From: Ostrinia nubilalis
Taxonomy: Eukaryota > Arthropoda > Insecta > Lepidoptera > Crambidae
Length of the DNA stretch: 64,000 bases
Direction: 5' to 3'
Assembly: GCF_963855985.1 (NCBI RefSeq)
Contig: NC_087118.1
Span: 10,870,501-10,934,500 of the forward strand
The position numbers were made by a program, and so were the translations under genes. Under the pieces are notes generated by a model, which saw nothing but the letters and a program-made list of their open reading frames with translations, was not told where the DNA came from and searched no databases. Shown piece by piece: positions 1 to 11,012 of this stretch (position 1 is its first letter; each line of letters starts with the position of its first letter).

Positions 1-344
1 AAAAATTGTACATAAGGAATCTATATAATAGGAAACATGAATAATAATTAATGATAATTCAGTAAATTGTGTTTTTTTTTTCTGAAATCAATTAAGTTTA
101 AGTTATGAGTTATTTTTTTCTACTGGACTTTTAAAGATATTTATTTTATTTAGTTACATTTTTATGTATTTTTATAAGTAATCAATAATAGGTAAAAAAC
201 TTTATAACCAAAAAAAGTTAATCTGAATCAGTCTCAGCATTATGATTAGAAGAATCTACAAGAAGATTGTGATAGAATTGGTGATGCACCGCTGGAATGA
301 CACCACTAGTACAAAGGCTTACCAAGTATTTTTTTTAACTTTGG

Positions 345-626
345 TTATAGTAGCACATGGTTAAAAAGCAGGCAAACATCAGAGTAATCTTGCTGTCGTC
401 GTCTCGTGTTAGTTTTAGTAACAACAGTCATATATTGAGACTCATCCAAATGATATTTATAATGGAGTTTATTTGGCTCAGAAGGAAGCACCTTGACTTC
501 TTTTATTTTCATCCATTGCACAACAGCGTTCAAGTTCTTGGTCCAATTTTTACAGCCTAAGGTTGACTTAAAATCCAAAAATTTGGTATGATCCAACTCG
601 ATTACAGTACATGGTTGTAGTTTCAT
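345..626 (-). pseudogene. Coding fragment in left arm of foldback element
   Basis: This open frame of 93 codons encodes a basic, soluble-looking peptide with segments such as KFLDFKSTLGCKNWTKNLN and HYKYHLDESQY. The right arm encodes the same text in the opposite direction (PYTVIELHHTKFLDFESILG), so the two copies are inverted duplicates. Differences between them are mostly substitutions that keep the frame. I do not recognise the protein family. It could be part of a transposon protein or a captured host exon. It has no promoter, splice site or neighbouring exon that I can see, so it is treated as a fragment. Confidence 0.4.
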
Positions 627-629
627 GCT

Positions 630-824
630 TTGATTGAAAGATGTGCCAAAAATAAATGTATTTATACTCCTTTAGAATGGTTTTCATTGGTACGATGGGC
701 TAAACAAGATGGGAAACCATATACTGTAATCGAGTTGCATCATACCAAATTTTTGGATTTTGAGTCAATCTTAGGCTGTAAAAATTGGACTAAGAACTTG
801 AACGGTGATGTTGTGTTCAAATAA
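630..824 (+). pseudogene. Second, inverted copy of the foldback coding fragment
   Basis: This frame starts in the unpaired loop (KCIYTPLEWFSLVRWAKQDG) and runs into the right arm, where it repeats the left-arm peptide. The loop part shows that the captured sequence was longer than the arm. A frame break follows NLNGDVV, and the remaining homologous text continues in another frame to about 910. No function can be assigned. Confidence 0.35.
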
Positions 825-1159
825 ACTCCATTATAAATATCATTTGGATGAGTCTCAATATATGACTGTTGTTACTAAAACTAACACGAGACGACGACAG
901 CAAGATTACTCTGATGTTTGCTTCCTTTTTAACCATAAAATATGCTACCTATAACCAAAGTTAAAAAAAATACTTGGTAAGCCTTTGTACTAGAGGTGTC
1001 ATTCCAGCGGTGCATCACCAATTCTATCACAATATTCTTGTAGATTCTTTTAATCAAAATGCTGAGAGTGATTCAGATTTACTTTTTTTAGTTATAAAGC
1101 TTTTTACCTATTATTGATTAGGTACTTATAAAAATACATAAAAATGTCACTAATTAAAG

Positions 1160-1345
1160 AAATTTAGTTTGTCACAGATCGTCATAAATTATAGCCTAAT
1201 GTTATGTTATTCTGGGTTATAAACAAAAATACTGTAAAGTTTCATCAAAATCTGTTCGGTAGTTTTTGCGCGAAAGAGTTACAAATTTCCAGACATCCTG
1301 ATATCCAGACATCCTAACTTTCGCATTTATAATATTAGTAGGATC
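1160..1345 (+). repeat. Interspersed repeat 3' tail (RTE/SINE type), copy 1
   Basis: The stretch runs from GAAATTTAGTTTGTCACAG to TTCGCATTTATAATATTAG and matches 10837-11010 by eye, including the segment near AAAATCTGTTCGGTAGTTTTTG. Tails of this form end many lepidopteran RTE-like LINEs and derived short elements; that link is from memory. The copy abuts the exon that ends near 1353. Confidence 0.55.
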
Positions 1346-1352
1346 GAAGTAC

Positions 1353-1866
1353 CTTCATCACTAAGTAAATCACTGGAGATCAAATTAGAAAATGCTTGGA
1401 TTTCTATTAAATCAGCTCCTTCAGGCAATGGCGAATCTGAAAATATTAAAAAAACACAAACATAAAATATAATTTAACTTCACAACGAAGACGAAAAAAT
1501 CGTAATTAAACGTTACAATAGGAATAAATACTCAATTTACCAACGTAAACAATATTAAATTGCACATACAATATCAAACGTACGAAAACAAACCACGTTA
1601 ATAATCGTATGTATTACATACGATAAAAAATAAATTTAATTGACAACGTTTATCATGGTATGTAAAACATACGATACTTTGTTAGCTTAAAAAAGGAACG
1701 TAAAGAATCTTATGTGTTAATTACTATAGTTTTGAATAGCTAGTAACAAAATATAAGGCAATTTTCAACACCAAAAGGAAAACTGTAATTACTACTTACC
1801 TAATAGTATGCGCTCGCTAGCGGTGAACCAAACCGCTTCTCCCCTGTAGACGATCGCACAGGACAT
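1353..1866 (-). CDS. 5' end of an unrecognised host gene (two exons)
   Basis: Exon 1 (1866-1800) starts with ATG and encodes MSCAIVYRGEAVWFTASER and a few more residues. It ends at a consensus donor, G|GTAAGTAG. Exon 2 (1436 to about 1353) follows a good acceptor (TATTTTCAG) and encodes SPLPEGADLIEIQAFSNLIS and more. The single base left by exon 1 joins exon 2 in frame to make an Asp codon, so the phases agree. Exon 2 may end at a weak donor (GAAG|GTACTT) or be cut by the adjacent repeat. The rest would lie left of the window. The acidic, hydrophobic peptide is not one I recognise. The 363-bp intron is AT-rich. Confidence 0.45.
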
Positions 1867-2037
1867 TACGATAGTATACGTTGCGATCGTGGATTACATA
1901 CGATTGAATACGTGTGAAAAATCTTTTATTTTAAATGATATTGCAATTTTTGTTCGCGGGTTCGATAATACGTATTTTAGTAATTATAAAATGCTTATAA
2001 AATCAAAATTGATATTTTGTGGCTTACGATTATTTAC

Positions 2038-4707
2038 TTAGGAGGCATCGACATATTGAATTGATATGATGTTTTTACTTATGATATCTTTTAAGAAATG
2101 GTATTTTATATCAATATGTTTGGCTCGTTTTGAATTTTCAAAACTTTTTGACATCAGTATTGCACTTTGATTGTCAACAAATAGTTTTACATTATTCAGA
2201 CAACCCAAATTACTTGCCACTCCGATGAGGTTCAGCAGCTCTTGTGTAGTTGCAGCAGCGGCCACATATTCCGCTTCTGCCGTTGAGAGCGCCACGCAGC
2301 CTTGTTTTTTGGAGAACCAAGTAACTGGATTGCAACCATGCAATATGATTCCTCCGCTTACACTTTTTCTGTCCTTGTCATCTCCTGCCCAATCTGCATC
2401 TGAAAAAGCATGTAAGTCATATGTACTTCCTTTCCTGAAAATCAACCCTTTTCCTTTTGTTGCTTTCAGATATCTCAGTATTCTTTTAGCAGCTTTCCGT
2501 GTACTCTCATTTGCTTTATCTAGATACCGGCTTAAATAGCTCACTGAGTATGCAATGTCTGGTCTTGTAGTAGTAGCTAGATAAAGTAGACTTCCCATTA
2601 GTTCTCTGTATCTCTCTTTAATTTCATCTTTACTTTCCTCTTCGTGTAGTATCTTGAAGTTTATTTCCATTGGAGTTTTCATATCTTTACATTCATTCAT
2701 ATTATATTTATCTAATAATTTTTCTATCATTTTTGTTTGTGTAATTTCAATAGAGTCCTCTTTTCTTGTAAATTCTACTCCCAAAAATGTCTTGATTTTT
2801 CCCAGCTCTTTTGCTTTAAACTCCTCCTTTAGTTTGATTATAATTTCTTCATAATTCCCTATTAAAATTATGTCATCCACATATAATATTATCCAGTAAT
2901 CATTTTTATAGTATAAACAGGTATCATACTTTGATCTTTGGAAATTATTTTCTTCAAAAAATTGATTTATTCGTTCATTCCAGCATTTGGGTGACTCTTT
3001 CAATCCGTATAGCGATCTCTCCAATTTTAATACTGTATTATTTTCCTTTGTTATATAACCTTCTGGTGGTTTTATGTATATTTCAGACTTCACTTTACCA
3101 TTGAGAAAAGCAGTTGGTATGTCTAATTGTTTGATATCTAATTGTTCATTTATTGCTTTCGATATTAGTAAACGGACGGTAGAAGCTCTAGCAACAGGTG
3201 AGTATACTGTTTCTAATTCACTTTCTTTCTTTTGTTGAAATCCACGTGCTACTAGTCTTGCTTTCTTTGTACCATCATCTTTTACTTTAAATACCCACTT
3301 CGTATCAATTGTTTTCTTATTTTCAGGTAATTTTACTTCTTTCCAGGTTTCATTGCTCTCCAGCGCTCGTAATTCTTTGTTTATGGCTTGTATCCAATCT
3401 TCTTGTTCAATGGCTTCTTTATATGTCACGGGTGCTTCTTCTTTTCTTTCTTCTTCACTTGCCAATAGTGAGTAGTCTTCTAAGTAATTAGGTTTCTTTA
3501 AGGTTCTTCCAAAACGTGATTTAGAATTTTGTGTACTTTGTCTTGTTTCTTCTGAACTTCTCATAGGGATTCTTTTTTCTTCATTAAGTGTTTGTTCTGA
3601 TATTTCTTCAGTTCTTATTTGGCCTTTTCCTTCTTCTTCTTCTTCATTAAGTATTTGTTCTGATGTTTCTTCGGTTCTTATTTGCTCTTTTTCTTCTTCT
3701 TCTTCTTCTTCAATTATGATTTCTTGAGAGTTGTCGAAAAGGAATTTTGTTTGTTGGTCATCTTGTTTTACTTCTCGTATTTCTGGTTTCTTGAATATAA
3801 CATCACGTCGGATTACAATTTTTCTAGTGTTTGGATTCCATAGTCTATATCCTGTTGGTGCATATCCAACCATTATAAGCCGTTCATTTCTTTCATCTAA
3901 TTTTTTAAGCGCTACGAGTCGTTTCGCATATGCTTCTGACCCAAACGTTACCACATTTTTGACATTAGGTCGTTTCCCTGTCCACTTTTCAATGGGGGTT
4001 TTAGTATCTTTAGGAATTCTATTTATAATATAAGTCGCTGAACATACTGTTTCACCCCACATGTCTTTTTCGAGACCTGACTGAAACAGCATAGCTCTCA
4101 CTTTTTCCATCAGTGTGCGGTTAAAGCGTTCTGCTTTCCCGTTTTGTTGTGGAGTGTATGCGATAGTATAGTCCAGTTTTATTCCTTTATCGTTACACCA
4201 CTCTGTCAGTTCAGTGCTTGTATATTCTCCTCCATTATCACACCTTATTTTGCTGACTTTCAACTCAAACTCTCGTTCAACTTTTAGTATGTATCTTTTT
4301 AGGTACGTTGAAACGTCGGATTTATACTTGAGTAAATAAGTTTCGGTGTAGTCTGTAAAATCATCTATTATTGACAACACATATCTTTTACCATCATATG
4401 ACGCAGGGGTAACTTCAAGTAAGTCTGTATGTATTGTGTGTAATTTTCTCTCAGATTTCTTTCGATTATAAAATGGTAACCTCGTTTGTTTTGCTTTCAG
4501 GCAAATCTCACAAGTTGCCAATTTGTTTATATCATCATTCCTTATGTTCATGCCATCTACACTCTTTATTAAATTTTTCAAAGTCTCTTTACCAGGATGG
4601 CCAAATCTTATATGCCAATCTTCAGCTGTAGAGTAGTATGCCTGTTCTTCAGTTTCAGCATTTAGTTTTATGCTATAGGTCCCATTTTTATTTTTATCTC
4701 CCATCAA
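2038..4707 (-). pseudogene. Copia pol: integrase, reverse transcriptase, RNase H
   Basis: The 889-codon frame holds the GAG-pre-integrase finger (WHIRFGHPGKETLKNL ... CEICLKAK, about residues 31-70). The integrase core follows with HTDLLEV, IRCDNGGEY and QQNGKAERFNRTL. A low-complexity Glu-rich linker lies near residues 335-380. The reverse transcriptase has ARLVARGFQQ, QLDIPTAFLNG and the catalytic YVDDIILIG. RNase H has FSDADWAGD, STAEAEYVA and VDNQSAI. It ends at YVDAS, short of the usual terminal residues, because the 3' end of the element is missing. The frame itself is otherwise uninterrupted, and homology reaches upstream of its first ATG to about 4920. Confidence 0.9.
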
Positions 4708-4853
4708 TATTGTGTTGTTATCCTTTTTAATAATTACCTTATTCTTGGTGAAGGTGACTTCTCCATCCTTTTCTGTTATTACATTTACTGATAGTAGATT
4801 CTTTTGTAGGTTAGGTACAAAAAGTACATCTCTGAACGTAACATTCTCTAACT

Positions 4854-5363
4854 CTATTGTACCTTTATTTTCTGATTCAATTTTAACCTCTTTCTCCGCT
4901 GTCTGTACTTTAACATTATATTTCTTTTATTTTTTAGAATATCCTTATTATTGGTCATATGGATAGAGCATCCGGAGTCAACAACGAAGTCTTCAGTTGT
5001 AGTAAGAAATGAGAAATGTCCTTTGTTCTTGTTCTTGAAAAAACAATCTTTCTCAGTATGATTTGTTTTCTTGCAAATTGAACATTTTCGCAGACCCTTA
5101 TTTTTAAAGAAACAATCCTTATCAGTATGGTTGTTCTTTTTGCATATCGAACACTTCTTTTCAAATTTCTGATATTTTCTTGTTTGCGCTCTAAATGCTA
5201 CTGTTGTGGTCATGACATCTTCTTTATTCTGTCTCAGTTCTTCCGATAACAGTCTTGACGTTAGTTGATTTAACGTTCTTTCTGTCAATGGGGTTGAATC
5301 CCAAGCAGTGATGAAATAATTCCACTTTGGTGGCAAGCTCGAAAGTATCTTCGATATTATCAT
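4854..5363 (-). pseudogene. Copia gag zinc-knuckle and protease region
   Basis: This stretch is in frame with the preceding gag part. It encodes two cysteine-histidine knuckles (CSICKKNNHTDKDC and CSICKKTNHTEKDC), an internal duplication of about 20 residues. The aspartic protease active site follows (FVVDSGCSIHMTNN). Homology then slips to another frame near 4925, next to an A/T run, so the protease and integrase parts are separated by a frameshift. The duplicated knuckle is a small oddity, since Copia Gag usually has one. Confidence 0.85.
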
Positions 5364-5447
5364 ATTTTCATGGATGTTCTCTCCTAGTGAATTTAGCTTT
5401 TGGGCAATGTTATGTATGTTTGAAACGTTATACGTGATGTCTTTCGT

Positions 5448-5795
5448 CTAATCAAACGTATACTTGTAGAACTCTTGTAACAAATTGCACTTTTGCTCAC
5501 CGGACGTTTTTTCAAATATGAACTCGAGTTTGTCATACATCTCTTTAGCGTTTTTCATGCACATGATCAAGGGTATATGTCGCTTATCAATTGTTTGAAC
5601 AATGATTTTCTGTACCTGTGCGTCCCTTTTGACGTCTACAACTCTTTGTTTTTCATCTTGTGGTTGTATTACGTCCATCAGACCATAACTGTTTAGTAGT
5701 ATGGTAAATTGGAATTTCCACATGGAATATGAATCGGCGTCCACGAGGCGCACAATATTATTTACTTCCTCATATCGCACCTCCATTTTGAGCAA
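5448..5795 (-). pseudogene. Copia gag, N-terminal part
   Basis: The frame of 115 codons begins close to the primer binding site and encodes the N-terminal Gag region (YSMWKFQFTILLNSYGLMDV, then KRHIPLIMCMKNAKEMYDKL). The W-x-F pattern and the conserved 'ak-e-yd-L' segment are typical of Copia Gag. It ends at a TAG codon, and the same frame continues beyond it into the next open stretch. One nonsense mutation thus separates this part from the rest of gag. Gag forms the cytoplasmic virus-like particle. Confidence 0.8.
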
Positions 5796-5799
5796 CTAC

Positions 5800-5811
5800 G
5801 CTCTGCTACCA
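5800..5811 (-). other. Copia primer binding site
   Basis: The minus strand reads TGGTAGCAGAGC directly after the LTR. This matches the initiator-methionine tRNA primer site known in many Copia elements. Confidence 0.75.
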
Positions 5812-6061
5812 TGTAGTGAATATGAGTTTTAAGTTTTACTTTGTGATATTAAATTAAACACAGTTTTTACGATTTTACGAAGGCAATCGCCGCCATTCTT
5901 TTATTTTCAATAGACCACAGAGAAACTTCAAAATATATTTTTAATCATAAAAACGTTAAGGCATTGGAACAGCGATTACCAGCCAGATACAATTATAATG
6001 AAAAGTTACTTGTTGATCAATTACTTATTTATTCAAGATACTAATTTATACATTTCCAACA
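5812..6061 (-). repeat. Copia 5' LTR
   Basis: On the minus strand this 250-bp block starts TGTTGGAAATG and ends CACTACA, giving the TG...CA ends of an LTR, and it abuts the primer binding site. Near its start it has a TATAAATTAG box and AATAAATAAG, plausible promoter and polyadenylation signals. A piece of it, with the same flank, recurs at 15716-15783. Confidence 0.75.
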
Positions 6062-6496
6062 TTATAACACCTTAAAGTTAGTACTTCTTGCTTTGAATGC
6101 TCCAATCGAACTGACTGTCCGGCGGCATGCCCGCGATAAGGCAACTTCCCCTTCCATTCGTCCAAGTCAACTGGCTCGAAACGACTTATCGACAGCATGC
6201 CCCGGAAGTAGTCAAAATCAATACTTAAATAACAATTTATATCTAAAATACTAAATTGTATACAATAAAAATTCTAAAATAATTACATTAAATAATAAAC
6301 ATGAAATATGTAATTGAATATAATATAAAATAAATTCTAAAACCATTCTAATATCTGCAACAATGTCCAGGAAGTAATCAAGTAAAGTATTTAATTTTAA
6401 TAATGGGTTTTTAAATTCTACCAAAATTATTACAATAACTATTTATAAGCAACTAATAATCGTATAAAATACAATATTAATTCTAAAATCATTACA
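5994..6496. repeat. 503-bp duplicated segment, copy 1 (LTR plus flank)
   Basis: By eye this segment is identical, or nearly so, to 15716-16218. It includes the outer 68 bp of the Copia LTR and about 435 bp of flanking AT-rich DNA. Both copies start at TATAATGAAAAG and end at AAATCATTACA. Because both hold the LTR-flank junction, the duplication came after the Copia insertion, unless the flank belongs to a larger element. Confidence 0.85.
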
Positions 6497-6770
6497 TTCG
6501 GCCATCCGTCACCGTGATGCCTCCTGGCATTCACGTCTCATAAAGATATTAAAATGATTACATTCGGCCTGGTAGTCTTAATAAAGATATATTCTAAAAT
6601 CATTACTATTAATTTTCGAAACAATATGAATCATATTATTATTTATACAACTTGTAAATAAGTGTTATTATCATGTGCAAATTTTGTTAAGAAAAGGTAG
6701 AAGATCCTGAATTTTATTTAATATTGTACATTAGGAAACTTAAAAACTAATCCACGTAACTTAGGTACTA
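6497..6770. other. AT-rich spacer
   Basis: No gene is visible. The first part repeats a short phrase twice (TCTAAAATCATTAC and ATTACATTCGGCC at 6483-6600), suggesting a small decayed tandem duplication. Confidence 0.5.
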
Positions 6771-7263
6771 TGCACACACTGTTGGGTACAGTAGTCTTTA
6801 CACAATAACTTTCCTTAGATATACCTAATACCTATTACTTATAATATTTACTTTAATTGCCCACAGAGAGCATAATAATATGCCTACCTAAAGAGCGTAC
6901 TGTTCATTATTTATTTATCACTTTACTACATCAGAATTATGTTTGCACACACTGTTGGGTACAGTAGTCTATAGACAATAACTTTCCTTAGATAATACCT
7001 ATTGCTTATAATATTAACTTTAAGTGCTCACAGAGAGCATGATAATATGCCTACCTAAAGAGCATACTGTTCATTATTTATTTATCACTTTACTACATAA
7101 GAATTATGTTTGCACACACTGTTGGGTACAGCAGTCTATACACAATAACTTTCCTTAGATAATACCTATTGCTTATAATATTAACTTTAATTGCCCACAG
7201 AGAGCATGATAATATGCCTACCTAAAGAGCATACTGTTCATTATTTATTTATCACTTTACTAC
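6771..7263. repeat. Tandem repeat, three units of about 170 bp
   Basis: The phrase TGCACACACTGTTGGGTACAG begins units at 6771, 6944 and 7111, giving periods of 173 and 167 bp. Each unit also holds CACAGAGAGCATRATAATATG and CATTATTTATTTATCAC. The third unit stops short near 7263, at the edge of an integrase remnant. Confidence 0.9.
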
Positions 7264-7269
7264 AAACAC

Positions 7270-7720
7270 CAGTAGCTATCCTATGTATCGTATTTCCTAA
7301 AATTTCTGTCAATTTATAGGGACCAACAAACTTTGACAGAATCTTTGCACTTTTTGTTTTCAGTTCTATAGCGAACGGCCTTCACAAAAACATTTTAGAA
7401 AATGCATCTATGACAGTAACGATGTGTGTTTTACCTAAAATATAGTTCGGTTGTGTTACCGTCTTTCGTCCTCACAGAGGAATCCAAATAATCCATTCAA
7501 GTGCGAAACTGTACTTCAACATTTTTTTTTTTGTTGGATATTCTCTTCATTATAAGCGCACTTTAAGTATGCCCTAACCTTTTTTTTTTTGTTTTGGAAA
7601 CCAATACTGTTGTATTCTTACGAGTGTTTGAATATCCGTAATGCGATTTCATCACGATAAGCACACAAATGTCTCATCTAGCATTACGTGGAATCACTAA
7701 AAATAATTTCTTATTAACTT
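7270..7720 (-). pseudogene. Decayed Gypsy-type integrase
   Basis: Read on the minus strand in shifting frames, the stretch keeps three integrase landmarks in order: a zinc-finger-like block (VRAYLKCAYNEENI), the start of the catalytic core (GKTHIVTVIDAFSK form), and the C-terminal GPY/F module (AKILSKFVGPYKLTEILG). Most of the catalytic core between DAFSK and the GPY/F part is deleted, and stops and shifts separate the pieces. The GPY/F module indicates a Gypsy group different from the CsRn1-like elements elsewhere in the window. It is non-functional. Confidence 0.6.
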
Positions 7721-7865
7721 TAACGTGGTTTGGTTATGGCATTATTCTAGCTATAAAAATATTTGCCTGAGGTATTGTTGGACAAGGAGACATAAATAAC
7801 AACGACTTCTATGCCGTTGTGGATTAAAAAGACTTAACATCCGGTACTCGGCATCCGGTTAATCT

Positions 7866-8050
7866 AAATATATATAACTCAAAGGTGACCGACTGACCGA
7901 CTGACTGACTGACAGTGATCTATAAACGCACAGCCCAAACCACTCAACGGATCGGGCTGAAATTTGGCATGCAGGTAGATGTTATGACGTAGGCATCCGC
8001 TAAGAAAGGATTTTACGAAACCACCTCTTAGGGGTAAAACAGAAGGGCGC
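7866..8050 (+). repeat. Interspersed repeat with CTGA microsatellite
   Basis: A short CTGA/CCGA run (about 7882-7914) is followed by CACTCAACGGATCGGGCTG and TTTGGCATGCAGGTAGATG. I remember this arrangement from a very common lepidopteran repeat, but cannot confirm the family here. Confidence 0.5.
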
Positions 8051-9954
8051 TAGTTACATTATATTCCTCTATCACTATTATATCACTTGTTTTGCGAACC
8101 TTAAATAAATAAATAAATATCAATGTTATCGCAACTGCCTAAGGTGGGAATTAAGCCCACGAAATTATTTTGATCAAGAGGAGACTAAGAAATTTGTAAC
8201 TATCCTCGGTAAAACCAGAATTAGTACGCTTGTATCTGTGATTTCTATTGTATCAGTAACAAAAAGTGCCAAAAAGTCTTCGTGGTTCTCAAAAATATTC
8301 TGATTAGGACCTTAATAGAATGTTAGTGTAGAACTATTATTCAAACCCGTGAGAAATGAAAGTTCCGAGAAGTTCCGACCATTTGTCAGTGGTCTACATA
8401 CCTATACATTATTGATCACTAACATTACAACAACGTCAATCTTATCAACATTCATGCTTAAATATTAGTTCTATCTATAGGTAAGAATGATAATTGACTA
8501 AATCTTTTGCAACTGAAATATTGTCAAAATGCTTCGCCAAACTAAGTACATCAGCGTCAGTTTTGCGTAAAAGAGTGCTCTCATTATAAAAATCTAAACC
8601 CGCGTTGATGGATTTTCCATTTACCAAATTTCTCTTACTAAATGTCTTCAAAATCATGGTTTTTCTCCAGAGTCATTCCCAATACGAGAAGTAGTGTTTG
8701 AAATTGAAGGAATAGGAGTTAAATTCACAGCCATCGTTTTCGTATTCTAAATGATTGCTTAAGCTACATTTAACGAGTGGCAGTTAAAACATACCATAGA
8801 GTATATTCAGAACCTGAGTTGTTTATCTTTGGGGCTGGATGAATCTGATCCTATGATCGATTATTTGCGAAATAAACTGGCTTTAATGAGAACAAAAGTC
8901 TGGGCAAGTCTTTGGGTTTTGTTATTTCACGCCTATTTAACCATCAAATCATCACGTAAGTTTTCATCCTTTCAAGAAGCAAGATCCAGCATTTCCTCAA
9001 CCGTAACATACATAATTCTTTTAGCTAGGAAAAAGTCACTGCCACTCACTTCAGGCATAGATTACCATCAAATCCAACAAAGCCTCAATCTATCTTTTGG
9101 CTAGGTTAACTAACTTTTGCAATGAAAATTGTACTACTTATTTCTCATTCTAATTATATGCAGAGTTGAATTCAGGGATTACATTATTAAAGCTGTTATT
9201 GAAAGAATAATAACTACTAGACATAAAATAATTTCAAAAAATCTCTTCACTAGAGAGTATTTACGAATCTAAGCTGCTAACCTGCTTCTTCAGTATAGCT
9301 GGAAGAAGATGAGCCCCTTTGCATTCTTTTCTTGCAACTTCACCCCATAGAAGACCGTCGTGGTGACGCCTCCTTACTTTGACAACGAAGACAACTTCAT
9401 CCGTTTAGCTCGCTTATTTGATCGTTGGCTGACGGGCGTCCTCGGTGGTGTACCGGCTTTATACTCAGACGGCATTGTCCTCAACTGTGAAATAAAGTTC
9501 TCGACGGAATAAACTGTATGACAAGCATCAACTTAAAATTTTATGGGGCTATGTTCAATTTTTATATCATATTAAGCTCTTGATTTATTTCCTATTCAAA
9601 ACCAAAAATAAAATCTAAAAATATATTGCTTGACAAATATTGTATGCTCTTCTTTGCTTTGCCACTGTTACATGTAACAATTTTACTTATGCTTTATAAA
9701 TAAAGATGTTCAGTTTCTATTTTAGTCAGTGCAACCCTCATACACAACTGCGACGACTGGATGGCTCGCTTAACATACCAGCAAAATCCTGCCCGAAGTC
9801 GGCAAGCACACCCAGTGCGTCTCTTAACCTACAATATTAGGTGGGTAATACATTATGAAAAAGAAACTGGAAAGGCTAAAAGCTAGCTATCAAGCTAAAA
9901 AAAAAATGGAAACAATTATCCACTATGGGCACAACGCTAACGCTTCATAACTAA
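8051..9954. other. No recognised gene; decayed DNA
   Basis: Short open frames occur at 8475-8657 (minus) and 8829-9104 (plus), but neither has recognisable motifs, splice sites or codon bias. Minus-strand text around 8780-8900 looks like broken coding sequence (LIKASLFRK and similar) with many stops. I assign nothing here. Confidence 0.4.
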
Positions 9955-10192
9955 AATCAAGGACACACTTGGCCCATCGGCACACCTGGCCGCTAGCTTA
10001 AAAATTATGGACACACCTGGCCCATCGGCACACCTGGCCCATCGGCACACCTGGCCGCTAAAGTTAAAATCAAGGACACACCTGGCCCATCGGCACACCT
10101 GGCCGTTAATATAAAATCAAGGACACACCTGGCCCTTCGGCACACCTGGCCGCTAACTTAAAAATCAGACACACCTGGCCACGCCTGGTCGC
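9955..10192. repeat. Minisatellite of GGACACACCTGGCCC units
   Basis: The phrases GGACACACCTGGCCCATCGG and CACACCTGGCCGCTA alternate at irregular spacing of about 20-60 bp for some 240 bp. At least five imperfect units are visible, the last ones decayed. Confidence 0.9.
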
Positions 10193-10639
10193 TACTAGTT
10201 GTGGAACATACATAGCTCCAATGAATCCTACATAGCATTTATGAATTTTACAAATGAAGTGTCTTTTCATCATACCTCGAGTACTCATTGCAAAAATAGC
10301 ATCTAATAAAACTACACAAGTCTGTCGTCTGCATACTACAATAATTATGAACCTTATCACTAGCACGAGCAGTCGTCGGTTCGTAAAATCAAAGTTACCT
10401 ATCTTTATTCGTGTAGACTAATTAAATTAGTTACTTACAAATCGTCAAAATGTTCTTAAGGAGCCTAGTGCTTCGAGACAAATATTTAGTAAAAGAAGCG
10501 TATCAAGAATCGCTTCATAAACTATCAAGGAGTAACCTTGACCAAATAATGAATCATTCAAGTTTTTTTTTTTGTGCTAGTATAACTTTGTTCTTATGTA
10601 TAGTTTAAATGTACTTTAATGATAGATCTTATCAATTCT

Positions 10640-10805
10640 ACAACAATATAAAAAGTGGCATCTAGCTTTATACCAGAAACGTGTCTAACTTTGTACGAGT
10701 AATTGTAGGCGCATCTAACCGTACGAGTACTTTGTAGTCGCATCTTGATAAACTGAAGGCGCATCTAGCCTGATAAACTGAAGGAGCAACTAGCCAATTA
10801 ACAAT
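10640..10805. repeat. Short degenerate tandem repeat
   Basis: Variants of GGCGCATCTAGCC with GATAAACTGAAGG recur four or five times (for example near 10741-10800). The pattern is weak, and its origin is unknown. Confidence 0.5.
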
Positions 10806-10811
10806 CCATAT

Positions 10812-11012
10812 TTCACTAGCTTTTGCCCGCGGCTCCACCCGCGTGAAATTTAGTTTGTCACAGATCCGTCATAAATCATAGTCTACATGTTATTCTAGGT
10901 TATAAAGATTAATACTGGAAAGTTTTATAAAAATCCGTTCAGTTATTTTTGCGTGAAAGAGTAATAAACATCCATCCAGACATCCAAACTTTCGCATTAT
11001 AATATATGAAGT
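10812..11012 (+). repeat. Interspersed repeat 3' tail (RTE/SINE type), copy 2
   Basis: It begins CTAGCTTTTGCCCGCGGCTC, continues GTGAAATTTAGTTTGTCACAG, and ends TTCGCATTATAATATATG. It is a diverged copy of 1160-1345 with a longer 5' part. The 'TTGCCCGCG' start is a common mark of lepidopteran RTE-type tails (from memory). Confidence 0.6.

Larger units (their letters stand above)
150..1153. mobile_element. Foldback element with about 440-bp inverted arms
   Basis: Positions 150-618 and 714-1153 are imperfect reverse complements, with a loop of about 95 bp. The outer ends read TTAGTTACATTTTTATG on the left and, in complement, TTAGTGACATTTTTATG on the right. Arms this long are typical of non-autonomous foldback DNA transposons. 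I see no clear target duplication. The arms carry a coding fragment in two opposed copies, described separately. The superfamily cannot be told from the sequence. Confidence 0.75.
2038..6061 (-). mobile_element. Copia LTR retrotransposon, 3'-truncated
   Basis: Reading right to left, the element has a 5' LTR (6061-5812), a primer binding site, gag, protease, integrase, reverse transcriptase and RNase H. That order, integrase before reverse transcriptase, defines Ty1/Copia. The coding region is spoiled only by one TAG codon (near 5450) and one frameshift (near 4925), so the copy is fairly young. It stops inside the last residues of RNase H at 2038. No polypurine tract or 3' LTR follows, and the sequence to the left is unrelated. 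The element therefore cannot move by itself. Confidence 0.92.

Noticed and set aside
2171..4631. Several plus-strand frames across the Copia pol gene
   Set aside because: Antisense shadows of a clear Copia coding region.
6771..7263. CRISPR-like array
   Set aside because: Units of 170 bp are repeats throughout, without unique spacers, in a eukaryotic context.
8829..9104. 91-codon plus-strand frame
   Set aside because: No motif, no splice context, and composition like its non-coding surroundings.
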